DNA of 64,000 nucleotides from Streptomyces sp. CC53 (GCF_001865245.1 NZ_MKXB01000036.1:62001-126000), one strand, 5' to 3'; positions 43,647-52,595 are shown, counted from the stretch's first letter. Notes: generated by a model not told the origin, from the sequence alone. Numbers and translations are program-made.

Positions 43647-44297
43647 ATGTCGCTCACCGACACAGCGGTGGTCATCACCGACCCGCAGAACGATTTCCTC
43701 AGCCCGACCGGCGCAACATGGCAGCTCGTAGGAGCCAGCGTCGAAGCCAATCGAACCGTCGAACACATCGAGCAACTACTCAAGGCGGCCAAGGACAACG
43801 GCTACCCCGTATTCGTGTCGCCGCACTACTACTACCCGGCCGACGGTGAGTGGCAGTTCGGCGGCACCGTCGAGAAGATGATGCACGACACCAGCATGTT
43901 CGCCCGCAAGGGCCCGCTCACCCTGGAAGGGTTCGAAGGATCAGGCGCCGACTGGTTCGAGCGATTCAAGCCCTACTTCGAGGACGGGCAGACGATCGTC
44001 GCGAGCCCGCACAAGGTGTACGGCCCCGAGAACAACGACCTCACCCTTCAGCTCAGAAAGCGCGGGGTCACGAAGGTCGTCCTGGCCGGTATGTCTGCCA
44101 ACCTCTGCGTCGAGTCCCACCTGCGCGAACTCCTCGAACAGGGATTCCAGGTCACCGTGGTAAAGGACGCCACTGCGGCGGCGCAGCACCCCGAGCTGGG
44201 TGACGGCTACGCTGCGGCACTGACGAACTTCGGGTTCCTCGCCAACGCCGTCGTGACCACCGATGAGGCGGTGCGGGACTTCCAGCGTGGCGAGTGA
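43647..44297 (+). CDS. Isochorismatase-family cysteine hydrolase
   Basis: 216 aa; ATG 43647 with AAAGGGGAG upstream. Catalytic triad residues are all seen: Asp12 in VVITDPQNDF, Lys in PHKVYGPENND, Cys in VLAGMSANLCVES. Family members hydrolyse isochorismate, nicotinamide or carbamates. The insert HYYYPADGEWQFGG with an aromatic run resembles the cysteine hydrolases of unknown substrate near AraC regulators. Confidence 0.88.
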   Translation: MSLTDTAVVITDPQNDFLSPTGATWQLVGASVEANRTVEHIEQLLKAAKDNGYPVFVSPHYYYPADGEWQFGGTVEKMMHDTSMFARKGPLTLEGFEGSGADWFERFKPYFEDGQTIVASPHKVYGPENNDLTLQLRKRGVTKVVLAGMSANLCVESHLRELLEQGFQVTVVKDATAAAQHPELGDGYAAALTNFGFLANAVVTTDEAVRDFQRGE

Positions 44298-44388
44298 GCT
44301 CGCTATCCCCATGCAGCGGATGGGACCGTCGTCGGCTGGGCGACGGCGCTGATCTCCTCCGCTGCTCAAGTGCTGGTCTCGATGGTCT

Positions 44389-44411
44389 GGCGGGCGATAC
44401 GCTCGCCCGCC
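44389..44411. terminator. Perfect 9-bp hairpin between convergent genes
   Basis: GGCGGGCGA and TCGCCCGCC around a 5-base loop, 92 bp after the hydrolase stop and 74 bp before the end of the convergent anti-sigma gene. Confidence 0.65.
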
Positions 44412-44484
44412 TCGGCCGGGGCGCAACGGGAACCGCTGGCGCGATCTCCAGAGCAAGGCAGCCTCTACGTCGGATCGGTCCTGC

Positions 44485-44808
44485 TCAGGCACCGGCCGGT
44501 GGCGAGGCGCTGTCCGGCTCCTCCCCGGCCTGGCCCGGCTCCTCGCGCACGAGGGACCGGCCGAACGCGGTGAGCCGTGCCACCGCGTCCACATCGGGCT
44601 CCGCGCGGCGGGCCAGCGCGCTGCGGATCTCCTGGTAGACCGATGCTTCCAGACCGCAGCGCCGGCAGTCCTCCAGGTGGACCGCGACCCTGCGTGCGGT
44701 GACCTCGTCGGTCTCCCCGTCGAGGTACTTCTGGAGCACCCGAGCCACCTGCATGCAGTTCATCCTGCGCTCGCCCGAGCGGCGAGCCCACCATGGGCGC
44801 TTGTTCAC
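44485..44808 (-). CDS. Zinc-finger anti-sigma factor
   Basis: 107 aa from GTG 44808, overlapping the sigma-factor stop by four bases; ATG 44763 inside it is an alternative. HxxxCxxC zinc-binding motif in AVHLEDCRRCGLEASVY typical of zf-HC2 anti-sigma domains; no membrane helix, so a soluble ZAS-type protein. It probably binds the sigma factor encoded just before it. Confidence 0.82.
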   Translation of the reverse strand: MNKRPWWARRSGERRMNCMQVARVLQKYLDGETDEVTARRVAVHLEDCRRCGLEASVYQEIRSALARRAEPDVDAVARLTAFGRSLVREEPGQAGEEPDSASPPAGA

Positions 44809-45374
44809 ATCACACCTCGCTTCGGTGCCAGTCCCGCCGCGGACAGCCGCACACGTATCCGTTTGCGGGCGCGGTGCAGTCGGCTCATCACGGTTCCTTC
44901 GGGCACATCCAGCAGGCGTGCGGCCTCGGCGTAGGTGAGGCCGTCGATGTCCACCAGCTGCACCACCCGCCGGTGCTTGTCCGGCAACGCGGACAGTGCC
45001 GAGTCCACCACCTCGTCGAACGCCTCGCCGACCACCACTTCTTCCGCCGACCCCTGGGGGCCCGCAGAGCTGAGCCGGTCCAGATCGGTGTCCGGGTCGT
45101 CCAGCAGGTGCGGACGGCGTCGGCGGTGCCGGTTGATCTCGGCCCGCCGCATGATCGTCAGCAGCCACGCCCGGGGGTGCTTCCCGTCGAACCGGTCGAT
45201 GGCCCGGTAGGCCCGCAGCAGGGTGTCCTGCACCAGATCCTCGGCGTCCGCGGGTTGCGCGGTCAGTGTCATCGCCACCCGCAGCAGCACCTCCACCTCG
45301 GGCAGCACGTAAGCGGCGAACGCCGCTCCCCGCGGGTCCGCTGGGTCCGGCGGCGCTGTCACTTGGTCTTCCAC
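44805..45374 (-). CDS. ECF-family RNA polymerase sigma factor
   Basis: 189 aa from GTG 45374. Region 2: EVLLRVAMTLTAQPADAEDL, VQDTLLRAYRAIDRFDGKHP, RAWLLTIMRRAEINRHRRRR. Region 4: ALPDKHRRVVQLVDIDGLTY, AEAARLLDVPEGTVMSRLHR. Both are complete. Overlap with an HxxxCxxC anti-sigma gene is the arrangement of SigR/RsrA and related redox-responsive pairs; the thiol-redox genes around are consistent with this but do not prove it. Confidence 0.88.
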   Translation of the reverse strand: MEDQVTAPPDPADPRGAAFAAYVLPEVEVLLRVAMTLTAQPADAEDLVQDTLLRAYRAIDRFDGKHPRAWLLTIMRRAEINRHRRRRPHLLDDPDTDLDRLSSAGPQGSAEEVVVGEAFDEVVDSALSALPDKHRRVVQLVDIDGLTYAEAARLLDVPEGTVMSRLHRARKRIRVRLSAAGLAPKRGVM

Positions 45375-45521
45375 ACGGGGGAAACCCGTTGGCCCGTTCT
45401 CCTCATTCCATCCACCCTCATCTCCACCTCAGGGCGCTCACGTCGGCGCCAGCCGTGAGATCCAACAGCAGGAAGCGCGTGCGGGTGGAATGCACCGCGC
45501 CTCGAACCGGGTTTCCGGTCC

Positions 45522-45830
45522 ATGAGGAAGCAGCGCGTCCCCAGGCCAGTACGGGTGTGGGCGGAGTGCCGGGAGAAGCTGCGGCATGTACGCCTGCGCG
45601 GTGACGTGGAGGCGTACGCCGACGGGCAGCTGACCGGTGCGCACCGGACACGGGTTGCCGCGCACGTCGGCGCCTGCTGGGCGTGCAGCGGCAGTCTGGA
45701 ACTGCTCCAGCTGATCAAAGCGTCTCTCCGGCGCAGCCCGCAGCGCACGCCCGTCTCCCTCGCGTCTGCCCGGGTACGACGCTTCGCCCACCAGCTCGCC
45801 GCCCCGCCTGGCTCGGGCCGGCCCCAGTAG
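45522..45830 (+). CDS. Second zf-HC2-like anti-sigma-type protein
   Basis: 102 aa; ATG 45522, divergent from the sigma/anti-sigma pair. VEAYADGQLTGAHRTRVAAH with VGACWACSG gives the HxxxCxxC zinc motif of anti-sigma domains, then one basic helix. No sigma gene adjoins it on its own strand. It could be a second inhibitor of the neighbouring sigma factor or an orphan. Confidence 0.6.
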   Translation: MRKQRVPRPVRVWAECREKLRHVRLRGDVEAYADGQLTGAHRTRVAAHVGACWACSGSLELLQLIKASLRRSPQRTPVSLASARVRRFAHQLAAPPGSGRPQ

Positions 45831-45848
45831 TCGACGGTTTGAACCTGC

Positions 45849-46268
45849 TCAGCTGATGCCGAAGAGCGGTCCTGTGATCGTCAAGCCGAGGTCGTCGCCG
45901 ACGTAGGAGAAGAAGGCGATGAGCATGAGTGCCGCGCCGCCCAGGGCAGTGTCCTTCAGGAAGTGGGTCTGCTCCGTCTGCCGGGCCTCGTCGTTTGTCT
46001 CTCGCCAGAATCCGTGCATGAGAACGGCAGTCGGGAAGGCGAAGACGGCGATGAGGAGGGCGCCGAGGTCTGCCCAGATACCAAAGGCGATACTCACCCC
46101 TGCGGCCAGCATCACCAGACCGCTGGCGATCGTTGCCGGGACGGGGGCCGGTATGCCCCTGGAGGCGGCGTACGCGCCCATGGCCTGGGTCTTGGTGAGG
46201 TGTGCGACGGCCCCTCCAAGAAAGACCAGCACGAAGAGAACGCGTCCGATCAGTACCAGTACGTCCAT
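45849..46268 (-). CDS. DoxX-family membrane protein
   Basis: 139 aa; ATG 46268. Four membrane helices: VLIGRVLFVLVFLGGAVAHL, PATIASGLVMLAAGVSIAFG, LGALLIAVFAFPTAVLMHGF, and a C-terminal ALGGAALMLIAFFSYV. HGFW and TQAMGAYAASRGIPAP are typical DoxX features. Some members act with oxidoreductases in thiol redox balance. Confidence 0.85.
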   Translation of the reverse strand: MDVLVLIGRVLFVLVFLGGAVAHLTKTQAMGAYAASRGIPAPVPATIASGLVMLAAGVSIAFGIWADLGALLIAVFAFPTAVLMHGFWRETNDEARQTEQTHFLKDTALGGAALMLIAFFSYVGDDLGLTITGPLFGIS

Positions 46269-46330
46269 GGTGACCTCCCGGGGGTTGTGTCGGCTGCCGA
46301 ATTCACCTCTGTCTTCCTGCTTGCCGGTGC

Positions 46331-47770
46331 TCAGTCCGCACAGCAGGACAGCTTGGTCACGTCGGAGGTGAAGGTCTGGGCGGCGAGTTTGAGGGCTTCG
46401 GTCATGGTCAGGTAGGGGGTCCAGGTGTGGGCGAGCTGGGCGGTGGTCATGCCGGAGGTGAGGGCGTAGGTGGCGGCCGTGATGAGGTCGCCGGCGCCTT
46501 CGGCGACGACGTGGACGCCGATGACGCGGCCGTCGGTGGTGTCGGCGACGAGTTTGACCAGGCCGCGCGTGTCGCGGTCGGCGAGCGCGCGGGGGATGTG
46601 GGCCAGCGAGAGGGTGCGGGAGTCGCAGCGGATGCCGGCCTCGGCCGCCTCGGCTTCGGTCATGCCGACGGAGGCGATGGCCGGGCTGGTGAAGGTGACG
46701 CGGGGCAGGGCGGTGTAGTCCAGAGTGCGGGCGGCCCCGGCGAGGGCGTTGTCGGCGGCGAGGGTGCCCTGGGCGGCGGCGACGTAGACGAACTGGGGCC
46801 CGCCGACTACATCGCCGGCGGCCCAGATCCGCGGGTTCGTGGAGCGCTGGTGGCCGTCGACGACCACTTCGCCGTCCGTCCCGGTCTTGACGCCGACCGC
46901 GTCCAGGCCCAGGCCGGCGGTGTTCGGGCGGCGGCCGGTCGCGATGAGCAACTGCTCGGCGCGCAGGTCGAGCTCCGTGCCGTCCCCGGCGCGTACGACC
47001 GTGCTCTTCGCGCCGTCTTCGGTTCGTACGGCGGCCAGCGTGGCACCCGTATGGACCGTGATGCCCTCATCAGCCAGCACCCGCTCGATCATGGCGGAGA
47101 CCTCGGGCTCCTCGAAGGGAGCGAGGCGTTCTTGAGCCTCGACGACGGTGACGCGGGTGCCGAGTCGGGCGAAGAGCTGGGCCTGCTCAAGTCCGATCGC
47201 GTTGCCGCCGACCACGATCACCGACTCCGGCAGTACGTCGAGTTCCATCGCCGTCGTGGAGGTGAGGTATCCGGTCCGCTTCAGGCCCTCGACAGGCGGC
47301 GCCCAGGGGGCGGACCCGGTCGCGACGACGTACTGGTCTGCCACGATCCGACGGATGCCGCCGTCGGTCAGCGCCACGTCCAGCGCGGGAGCGTCCGTGT
47401 TCCCGGTGAAGGTGGCGGTGCCGTGGACGATGTGCCAGCCGTAGCCGTCGGCGAGGTCGGTGTACTTCTCCGTGCGCAGCTGTCCGACGAGGGCGTCCTT
47501 ACCGGTGATCAGTCCGGCGAAGTCGACCGGGATTCCGGCCGGGGCCAGGCCGGGGAAGCGCCCGGCTGCCGAGGCCGCGTGTCGGGCTTCGGCGGCGGCG
47601 AGCAACGCCTTGGACGGCACGCAGCCGACGTTCACGCAGGTGCCCCCTAGGGTGCCGCGTTCGGCCATGATCACCCGCCTGCCCTGTCGGGTGGTGGCGA
47701 GGGCGGCGGCGAACGCCGCCGAGCCCGTGCCGATGACGGCCAGATCGAAGCCGGATCGCGTCATGGCCAC
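46331..47770 (-). CDS. merA: Mercury(II) reductase
   Basis: 479 aa; GTG 47770 with GGAGG eight bases upstream (ATG 47764 is also possible). Reduces Hg(II) to volatile Hg(0) with NADPH. FAD motif LAVIGTGSAAFAAALATTRQ, redox disulfide GGTCVNVGCVPSK (C45, C50), NADP motif VIVVGGNAIGLEQAQLFARL, and C-terminal SCCAD with the paired metal-binding cysteines (C476, C477) that separate MerA from lipoamide dehydrogenase. There is no N-terminal heavy-metal domain. Divergent from an ArsR-type regulator, with a clear palindrome in between. Confidence 0.95.
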   Translation of the reverse strand: MAMTRSGFDLAVIGTGSAAFAAALATTRQGRRVIMAERGTLGGTCVNVGCVPSKALLAAAEARHAASAAGRFPGLAPAGIPVDFAGLITGKDALVGQLRTEKYTDLADGYGWHIVHGTATFTGNTDAPALDVALTDGGIRRIVADQYVVATGSAPWAPPVEGLKRTGYLTSTTAMELDVLPESVIVVGGNAIGLEQAQLFARLGTRVTVVEAQERLAPFEEPEVSAMIERVLADEGITVHTGATLAAVRTEDGAKSTVVRAGDGTELDLRAEQLLIATGRRPNTAGLGLDAVGVKTGTDGEVVVDGHQRSTNPRIWAAGDVVGGPQFVYVAAAQGTLAADNALAGAARTLDYTALPRVTFTSPAIASVGMTEAEAAEAGIRCDSRTLSLAHIPRALADRDTRGLVKLVADTTDGRVIGVHVVAEGAGDLITAATYALTSGMTTAQLAHTWTPYLTMTEALKLAAQTFTSDVTKLSCCAD

Positions 47771-47843
47771 GATGCCCACCTCCAGCCCCAGGAACTGCCG
47801 AACTGCTGCTATGCGGATTGCCGAATAGGACACCTCCATCTTA

Positions 47844-47863
47844 CTATTCGAGTAGGCGAATAG
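47844..47863. promoter_or_regulatory. Operator between merA and its regulator
   Basis: CTATTCG and CGAATAG flank a 6-base centre: a perfect 7-bp inverted repeat of the kind bound by ArsR/SmtB repressors. A half-site-like CCGAATAG occurs at 47821-47828. It is 28 bp before the regulator's ATG, so repression of both genes is expected. Confidence 0.75.
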
Positions 47864-47891
47864 ATTTGGTCCTGTGAGAAGGAGCCTGCGG

Positions 47892-48257
47892 ATGCCGGAG
47901 AGTCTCGTCCCCACGGCCGTGGAAGACGTTCCGTGCACTCATCCGGACACGGTCGCGAAGTTCTTCCGCGCTCTGTCGGATCCCACCCGGCTGAAGCTGC
48001 TCGAGTTCATCCTGAGCGGCGAGCGCACCTCCGCCGAGTGCGTGGACCACGCCCGGATCTCGCAACCCCGCGTGTCGGTACATCTGTCCTGCCTCGTGGA
48101 CTGCGGCTATGTGACCGCCCGCCGCGACGGCAAGAAGCTGCGCTACTCCGTCGGCGACCCCCGCGTCGCCGACCTGGTCGTCCTGGCCCGTTCCCTGGCC
48201 GCGGACAACTCCGCGGCCCTCACCTGCTGCACCCGCATCCCCGCCGACGGGGACTGA
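47892..48257 (+). CDS. merR: ArsR/SmtB-family mercury-responsive repressor
   Basis: 121 aa; ATG 47892 has AAGGAG seven bases upstream. Winged helix: FFRALSDPTRLKLLEFILSG, ECVDHARISQPRVSVHLSCL, YVTARRDGKKLRYSVGDP. Cysteines at 15, 50, 67, 71 and 112-113 could bind metal. In Streptomyces lividans the mercury regulator is likewise an ArsR-type protein rather than a classic MerR. It is divergent from merA, and a small membrane gene follows. Arsenic sensing is a second possibility given the paired C-terminal Cys. Confidence 0.82.
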   Translation: MPESLVPTAVEDVPCTHPDTVAKFFRALSDPTRLKLLEFILSGERTSAECVDHARISQPRVSVHLSCLVDCGYVTARRDGKKLRYSVGDPRVADLVVLARSLAADNSAALTCCTRIPADGD

Positions 48258-48276
48258 ACCGCAAGGAGTGTCCGCC

Positions 48277-48543
48277 ATGGCTGTCGGCGAGCGGCCCCCG
48301 GGCCGCGACGCGAGGCACTCGGGCAGCAGAAGCACGGGCGCCAGGATCGGTCTGTCCCTGGTGGTGGTCGTCTTCTGTCTGGCACCCGTCCTTGTCGCTG
48401 CCGGTGCTCTCGCCGCGATCGGCGGCGTCATGGGTAACCCCTGGGTGATCGCCATCGCGGTGTTCTTCCTGGCTACCGCCGTCACCGCGCTTGTCCGACG
48501 TTTCCGCTCGGGGCGCGGCGCCGGCGAGGACCGTGAAGTGTGA
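48277..48543 (+). CDS. Small membrane protein of the mer region
   Basis: 88 aa; ATG 48277, AAGGAG eight bases before. Basic N-terminus, then two membrane helices IGLSLVVVVFCLAPVLVAAG and NPWVIAIAVFFLATAVTALV. Layout like a reduced MerT-type mercury carrier, but the vicinal CC of MerT is only one Cys here (FCLAP). Related to the protein at 52596-52907, which has CC. Follows merR by 19 bp and is likely co-transcribed. Confidence 0.65.
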   Translation: MAVGERPPGRDARHSGSRSTGARIGLSLVVVVFCLAPVLVAAGALAAIGGVMGNPWVIAIAVFFLATAVTALVRRFRSGRGAGEDREV

Positions 48544-48624
48544 GCGCGAACACCGAACCGTGCCGCCGAACGGCATAGCGTCAAGGGAGTGAACAACTCC
48601 CGTATCCGGGGAGAGGGGACAGCC

Positions 48625-48939
48625 ATGATGCGTGCGGTGTGGAACGGCACGGTGATCGCGGAGGCGCCGCGCACGGTCGTGGTGGAGGGCAACCACTACT
48701 TCCCGCCCGAGTCACTGCGCCGCGAGTACTTCGCGGAGAGCCGCACGAGGTCGCTGTGCTTCTGGAAGGGGATCGCCCGCTACTACGACGTGAGCGTCGG
48801 CGGGCAGACCAACCCGAACGCGGCCTGGTACTACCCGAAGCCCAACCCCCTCGCCCGAAAGATCAAGAACCATGTCGCGTTCTGGCAGGGCGTCGTGGTG
48901 GAAGGCACCCCGGAGCCCGCCCTGGAGGAGACGGCTTAG
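48625..48939 (+). CDS. DUF427 domain protein (copy 2)
   Basis: 104 aa; ATG 48625, GAGGGG six bases before. RAVWNGTVIAEAPRTVVVEG, HYFPPESL, NPNAAWYYPKP. Strongly similar to the copy at 39613-39915. No assigned biochemical function. Confidence 0.85.
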   Translation: MMRAVWNGTVIAEAPRTVVVEGNHYFPPESLRREYFAESRTRSLCFWKGIARYYDVSVGGQTNPNAAWYYPKPNPLARKIKNHVAFWQGVVVEGTPEPALEETA

Positions 48940-49227
48940 CACGAGTACACCGCGGCTCAGCGGCGATCGCCGATGGCGGTGCCGCACGGCTGGGCTCGTG
49001 CCGCAGTGGGAGGAGCGGCCCGCTTGGTGACTTCCAGCGGTCGTCGCAGCACGTGGTGGGCCGAAACGGTACCTGGCTGTGTGGAGGGCGCCCGCCGCTG
49101 GTGAGCAGGAGCCACCTTGCTTTCATGCGAGGAGTGATCGGGCTCACGTGCACGGCTACGTATCGGACTGGAGGGCTGCCCCGTCGTACTGGTGTGTCCA
49201 GCCGTTCACCGTCCAAGGAGCCGTGAA

Positions 49228-50197
49228 GTGACGCCTCAACCCGATCTGTCTCCCGCGCTCGACGTACTGCCGCAGCCTCTGCTTGCGGCGGCCCAGGCCG
49301 CGCGCCGTGAGTTCCTGGTCGCTCTGGAACCGCTGCGGGGTGAGCTGTTCCGGTACTGCCGTCGTCTGACCGGCAGCGTGTGGGACGCCGAGGACCTGGC
49401 CCAGGAAACGCTCGCTCGCCCGGGCCCTCACGCGCGCGGCGCAGTCCCACCAGCAGGTCGAGCGCCCGATGGCGTGGCTGGTGCGGATCGCGACGAACGC
49501 CTACCTCGACGAGGTCCGCCGCTCCGCCCCGCTTCTCGTCGAGCCCACCGAGCGCGCGGCGCCCGCCGGCACCGATCCCGCCGAGGTGAGGGACGCGCTC
49601 GCGGAGGTGGCCACCCTGCTGGCGCCGCAGGAGCGTGTCGCCGTCGTGCTCAAGGACGTGTTCGACATGCCGTTGAAGGAGATCGCCGCCATGCTGAGCA
49701 CCACCGAGGGCGCGGTCAAGGCGGCACTGCACCGTGGTCGCGGACGGCTCGCCGACCCCGACCGGCCCAATGCGCTCGCCCGGCGCACGGCTCCCGACCG
49801 GGACACCCTCGACGCCCTTGCGGCGGCGTTCACCGCCTACGACCTGGACGGGCTGGCCAAGCTGTTCGTCGAGGACGCGGTCAGCGACGTCATCGGGATG
49901 GCCCACGAAGTCGGGCGGGACCAGATCGCCGCCGGCTCGCTGCACCACACCCTGCATCTGGAGACCTCCGTACGGTGGCGCGCCGAGGTTCGGGAGCTCG
50001 ACGGCGATCCGTTGGTGCTGATGTGGGCCGCCCCGACCAGCGGCGACGGTCCCGAGGCGGTCGAGGACGTCCTCCGGGCGGAGACGTCCGACGGCGGGAT
50101 CACTTGCCTTCGCTGGTGCTACTTCTGCCCGGATGTCCTCGCCGAGGTCGGCGACCGGCTGGGCGTCCCCTACCGGGCCCACGGCCATGGCCTGTAG
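49228..50197 (+). pseudogene. SigJ-like ECF sigma factor, frameshifted
   Basis: GTG 49228 has AAGGAG seven bases before. The first frame gives QAARREFLVALEPLRGELFR and YCRRLTGSVWDAEDLAQETL, then breaks in a CCC run near 49421-49424. One base removed restores RALTRAAQSHQ and continues in another frame as MAWLVRIATNAYLDEVRRSA, region 4 (MPLKEIAAMLSTTEGAVKAA) and a C-terminal SnoaL-like domain (LDALAAAFTAYDLDGLAKLF). Length 970 bp is not a multiple of three. Either a recent inactivation or a sequencing error. Confidence 0.8.
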
Positions 50198-50394
50198 GCC
50201 GGAACATGACGAGCTGGGGATCAGAGCCGCTTGCCACGCCGCGAGGAGCTGATGCAGGCGCTCGGCTGGGCTTTTCCGGTCGAGCGTCTTGCGTGGCCCA
50301 GGGCGGACGTTCCGTGAATGGGTCGTGATCCCCGGCCGCGACGCGACACGCTGGACCGAGCTGATCGACGAAGCGCGTGGGTAGCAGCGATGGT

Positions 50395-51057
50395 TCATCC
50401 GGTCCGGGCGCCCTCCGGGCGCGGGGCGAGCCGGGACGCACCCCATACCAGCGTGCTGATCAGCATCAGCAGCGTCAGCGGGTAGAACACCGGGCGCAGG
50501 GGGATCAGGACGGGCAGGAACGCCGCTGCCGTGCTGGTGCCCAGGACGAGCAGGAACGTCGGTACGCAGCGGGCGAATCCGAGCAGGAACGCGGGCAGGA
50601 CTCCGAGCAGCCGTGCGTATCCGATCCTGCCTCCGGGCCTGCGACAGGCCGCCGACTGTCGGGCCGCGTACCCGGCGACCGCGATGTTGCAGCCGACCAG
50701 GGCGGCGACGATCGCACCGAGCAGCAGGTTGACCGGGCTGAGGAGCACCGCCACATGCTCCGTGGGATGCCAGGCGAGTACGGGCTCGAACAGGTACGGG
50801 GCCCTGACCTGGAACAGCTGCTCGGGTGCGGTCCGGAACACGGGCGCTCCGGTGTAGCGGCCGGAGGGCGACACTCCCAGATCGCTGGTGGAGAACAGGT
50901 ACACCACCAGCACCACGGCGGCAGCGATCAGTCCGGCCCGGCGATGGCGGCGAACGGCGAGCGCGGCGCGTACGCGTCGGGGCGTAGCGACGACGGCGGC
51001 CAGCGTGGCATCCCAGGCTCCTCCGACTCTGGCAAGTGCGGTGACCAGCCTGCTCAT
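50395..51057 (-). CDS. Multi-pass membrane protein next to DUF3179 gene
   Basis: 220 aa; ATG 51057 overlaps the stop of the upstream gene (ATGA). About five hydrophobic helices: AGLIAAAVVLVVYLFSTSDL, VNLLLGAIVAALVGCNIAVA, LLGVLPAFLLGFARCVPTFL, LVLGTSTAAAFLPVLIPLRP, YPLTLLMLISTLVWGASRLA. A single Cys in helix three (ARCVPT) and another in GCN. Family not recognised with confidence. Coupling with DUF3179 suggests a joint role. Confidence 0.65.
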   Translation of the reverse strand: MSRLVTALARVGGAWDATLAAVVATPRRVRAALAVRRHRRAGLIAAAVVLVVYLFSTSDLGVSPSGRYTGAPVFRTAPEQLFQVRAPYLFEPVLAWHPTEHVAVLLSPVNLLLGAIVAALVGCNIAVAGYAARQSAACRRPGGRIGYARLLGVLPAFLLGFARCVPTFLLVLGTSTAAAFLPVLIPLRPVFYPLTLLMLISTLVWGASRLAPRPEGARTG

Positions 51058-52091
51058 TGCCGCACCTGGCTGTTCGGGTAGAACGCGTGCCACGCGAACC
51101 ACATGGAGTCGAGGGAGTCCGCCGGCTCCCACTGCTCGCCGTCGCGCTGGAGAACACGGGCGGTGCCGAGCTTGTCGTCCCAGCGGGCTTCGACCTGCGT
51201 GCCCGCGACGTCGGCGCGCATGGTCCCGGCGGTGCGGATGAGGTCCTTGTGGATCGCCAGGCGCTCGTCTCCGACGCGTACGCCGATGACGACATCCTTG
51301 TCGGGGAAGCGGTCGCTGGTCGTCAGGACGGGGAAGAGGGTGCCCTCCTTGGCGTAGTAGCCGCTGCGGTCCGGGTACCCGTCGTAGGAGCCGTACGGGT
51401 CGCTGCCGTAGCTGCGCAGCGCGCCGGTGTCGGTGGACAGCACCTGGGTTTCGGGATGCGTAGTCCGCCATTGCTTCCACGTGGTCCATACCAGCGGGAC
51501 GGTGCCGAGCTTGGTGCCCTTGAGCGGGCCGCTCACCGCCGTGCCGAGCAGTTGAGGCCACTCGGAGCCGGTCTCGCGGTCGTACATCAGCAGGTTGGAG
51601 TTGACCAGACGCCCGGTGGTCCCGAACGTGAGCTCCTGCGTACCGGATGGCGCCGAGAAGCCGATGACCGTGCCGGTCAGCGGGCAGTAGGTGATGGCGA
51701 GCGGCTCGCCGCCGACGGTGTCGTTGACGATCTCGTGCCACACCAGCACCTGCTGCGGGTAGGCCCTGACCTCGCCGCGGTACTCCAGGCCGAACACCGG
51801 GTCGGCGAGGAAGGACGCGTCGCCCGCCGGGACGAACCTCGGCTTGTCGATGGAGGGAATCCCGTCCTTGCCCGGCCCGCCGGAGACAGCTGCGGCGGCC
51901 AGCGCCTCCAGTGATGGATCCTGCCCAGGCTGTACAGCGGTCACCGACGCGGGCGGCCGGTCGTCCGGGCCCGAGACAGCCTGTCAGCCGATGACACCGC
52001 CGCCTACGAGCAGCACGACGACTCCCCCGATGACGCCGGCGCCCTTGACGACCTGACGCCGGTCCCGCCTTGGCTGCCGTTGACCGTTCAC
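51054..52091 (-). pseudogene. DUF3179 protein with in-frame stop after the membrane anchor
   Basis: The main frame (GTG 51944, 296 aa) is a DUF3179 domain: AYPQQVLVWHEIVNDTVGGE, ITYCPLTGTVIGF, LLMYDRETGSEWPQL. Upstream in the same frame, from GTG 52091, lies a clear N-terminal anchor (QVVKGAGVIGGVVVLLVGGG) of 35 codons, ended by TGA at 51984-51986; 13 further codons then lead to the GTG. One base change from a Trp codon would explain this. Translation from 51944 would give a cytoplasmic protein without anchor. Confidence 0.75.
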
Positions 52092-52160
52092 CGTGCATCA
52101 CCCGCCTCGGCAAAACCGATCGCACACCTGTGATGGTCCCGCGTACACGTCGCCGGTTCG

Positions 52161-52174
52161 GTGACCGCGCTTAC
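52161..52174. promoter_or_regulatory. Shared 14-bp motif GTGACCGCGCTTAC, copy 2
   Basis: Identical to 35809-35822 and again in the gap between divergent genes, 70 bp before the minus-strand start at 52091 and about 36 bp before the plus-strand ATG at 52211. Confidence 0.55.
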
Positions 52175-52210
52175 AGTTCTCGGATCCGATCCGGGCCTAG
52201 CGTTCAGATC

Positions 52211-52595
52211 ATGGTGCTGCGGATCGTGCTCGGCGCGCTGGCGACAGCGATGGCGGCCGGTCAGCTCGCCTCCGTCGGTCACATGCCCGGGATCCTGGCC
52301 GCGTACGGTCTGGTGACCGGAGCTGCCGCACTGACCGTAGCGGCGCCGGCCGACGGCGCTCGCCCCCGCGTAGGCGTTCACGGCCATCCCGGTGGCCTGG
52401 TCGGTGCGACTGCACAGGAATACGCGCGGGCTCGCGGTCGTCAACCGCAGGTGCTTCGGGAGCCACCTCACGCATCGGCTGAGCTGGTCCGTTCTCGTCC
52501 AGGACGCTGTGACGCTGCTCTACGCCGGGGTCCTCCTGCACGGTGCACGCAAGGGGCCCCGCCCGGACTCCCGCCATGGAACGGAGGTGGACGTG
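52211..52595 (+). pseudogene. Decayed MauE/DoxX-like membrane protein gene
   Basis: Begins MVLRIVLGALATAMAAGQLA, almost the same as the intact gene at 58424. After ~48 codons homology jumps to another frame: VVNRRCFGSHL and LSWSVLVQDAVTLLYAGVLL match the last helix of the intact copy, whose CGCFG motif is here RRCFG. The middle helices are missing. Deletion plus frameshift. Confidence 0.75.

Noticed and set aside
51984..51986. TGA as a selenocysteine codon in the DUF3179 gene
   Set aside because: No selenoprotein insertion hairpin is apparent and the family has no Sec at this place; a nonsense mutation of Trp is simpler.
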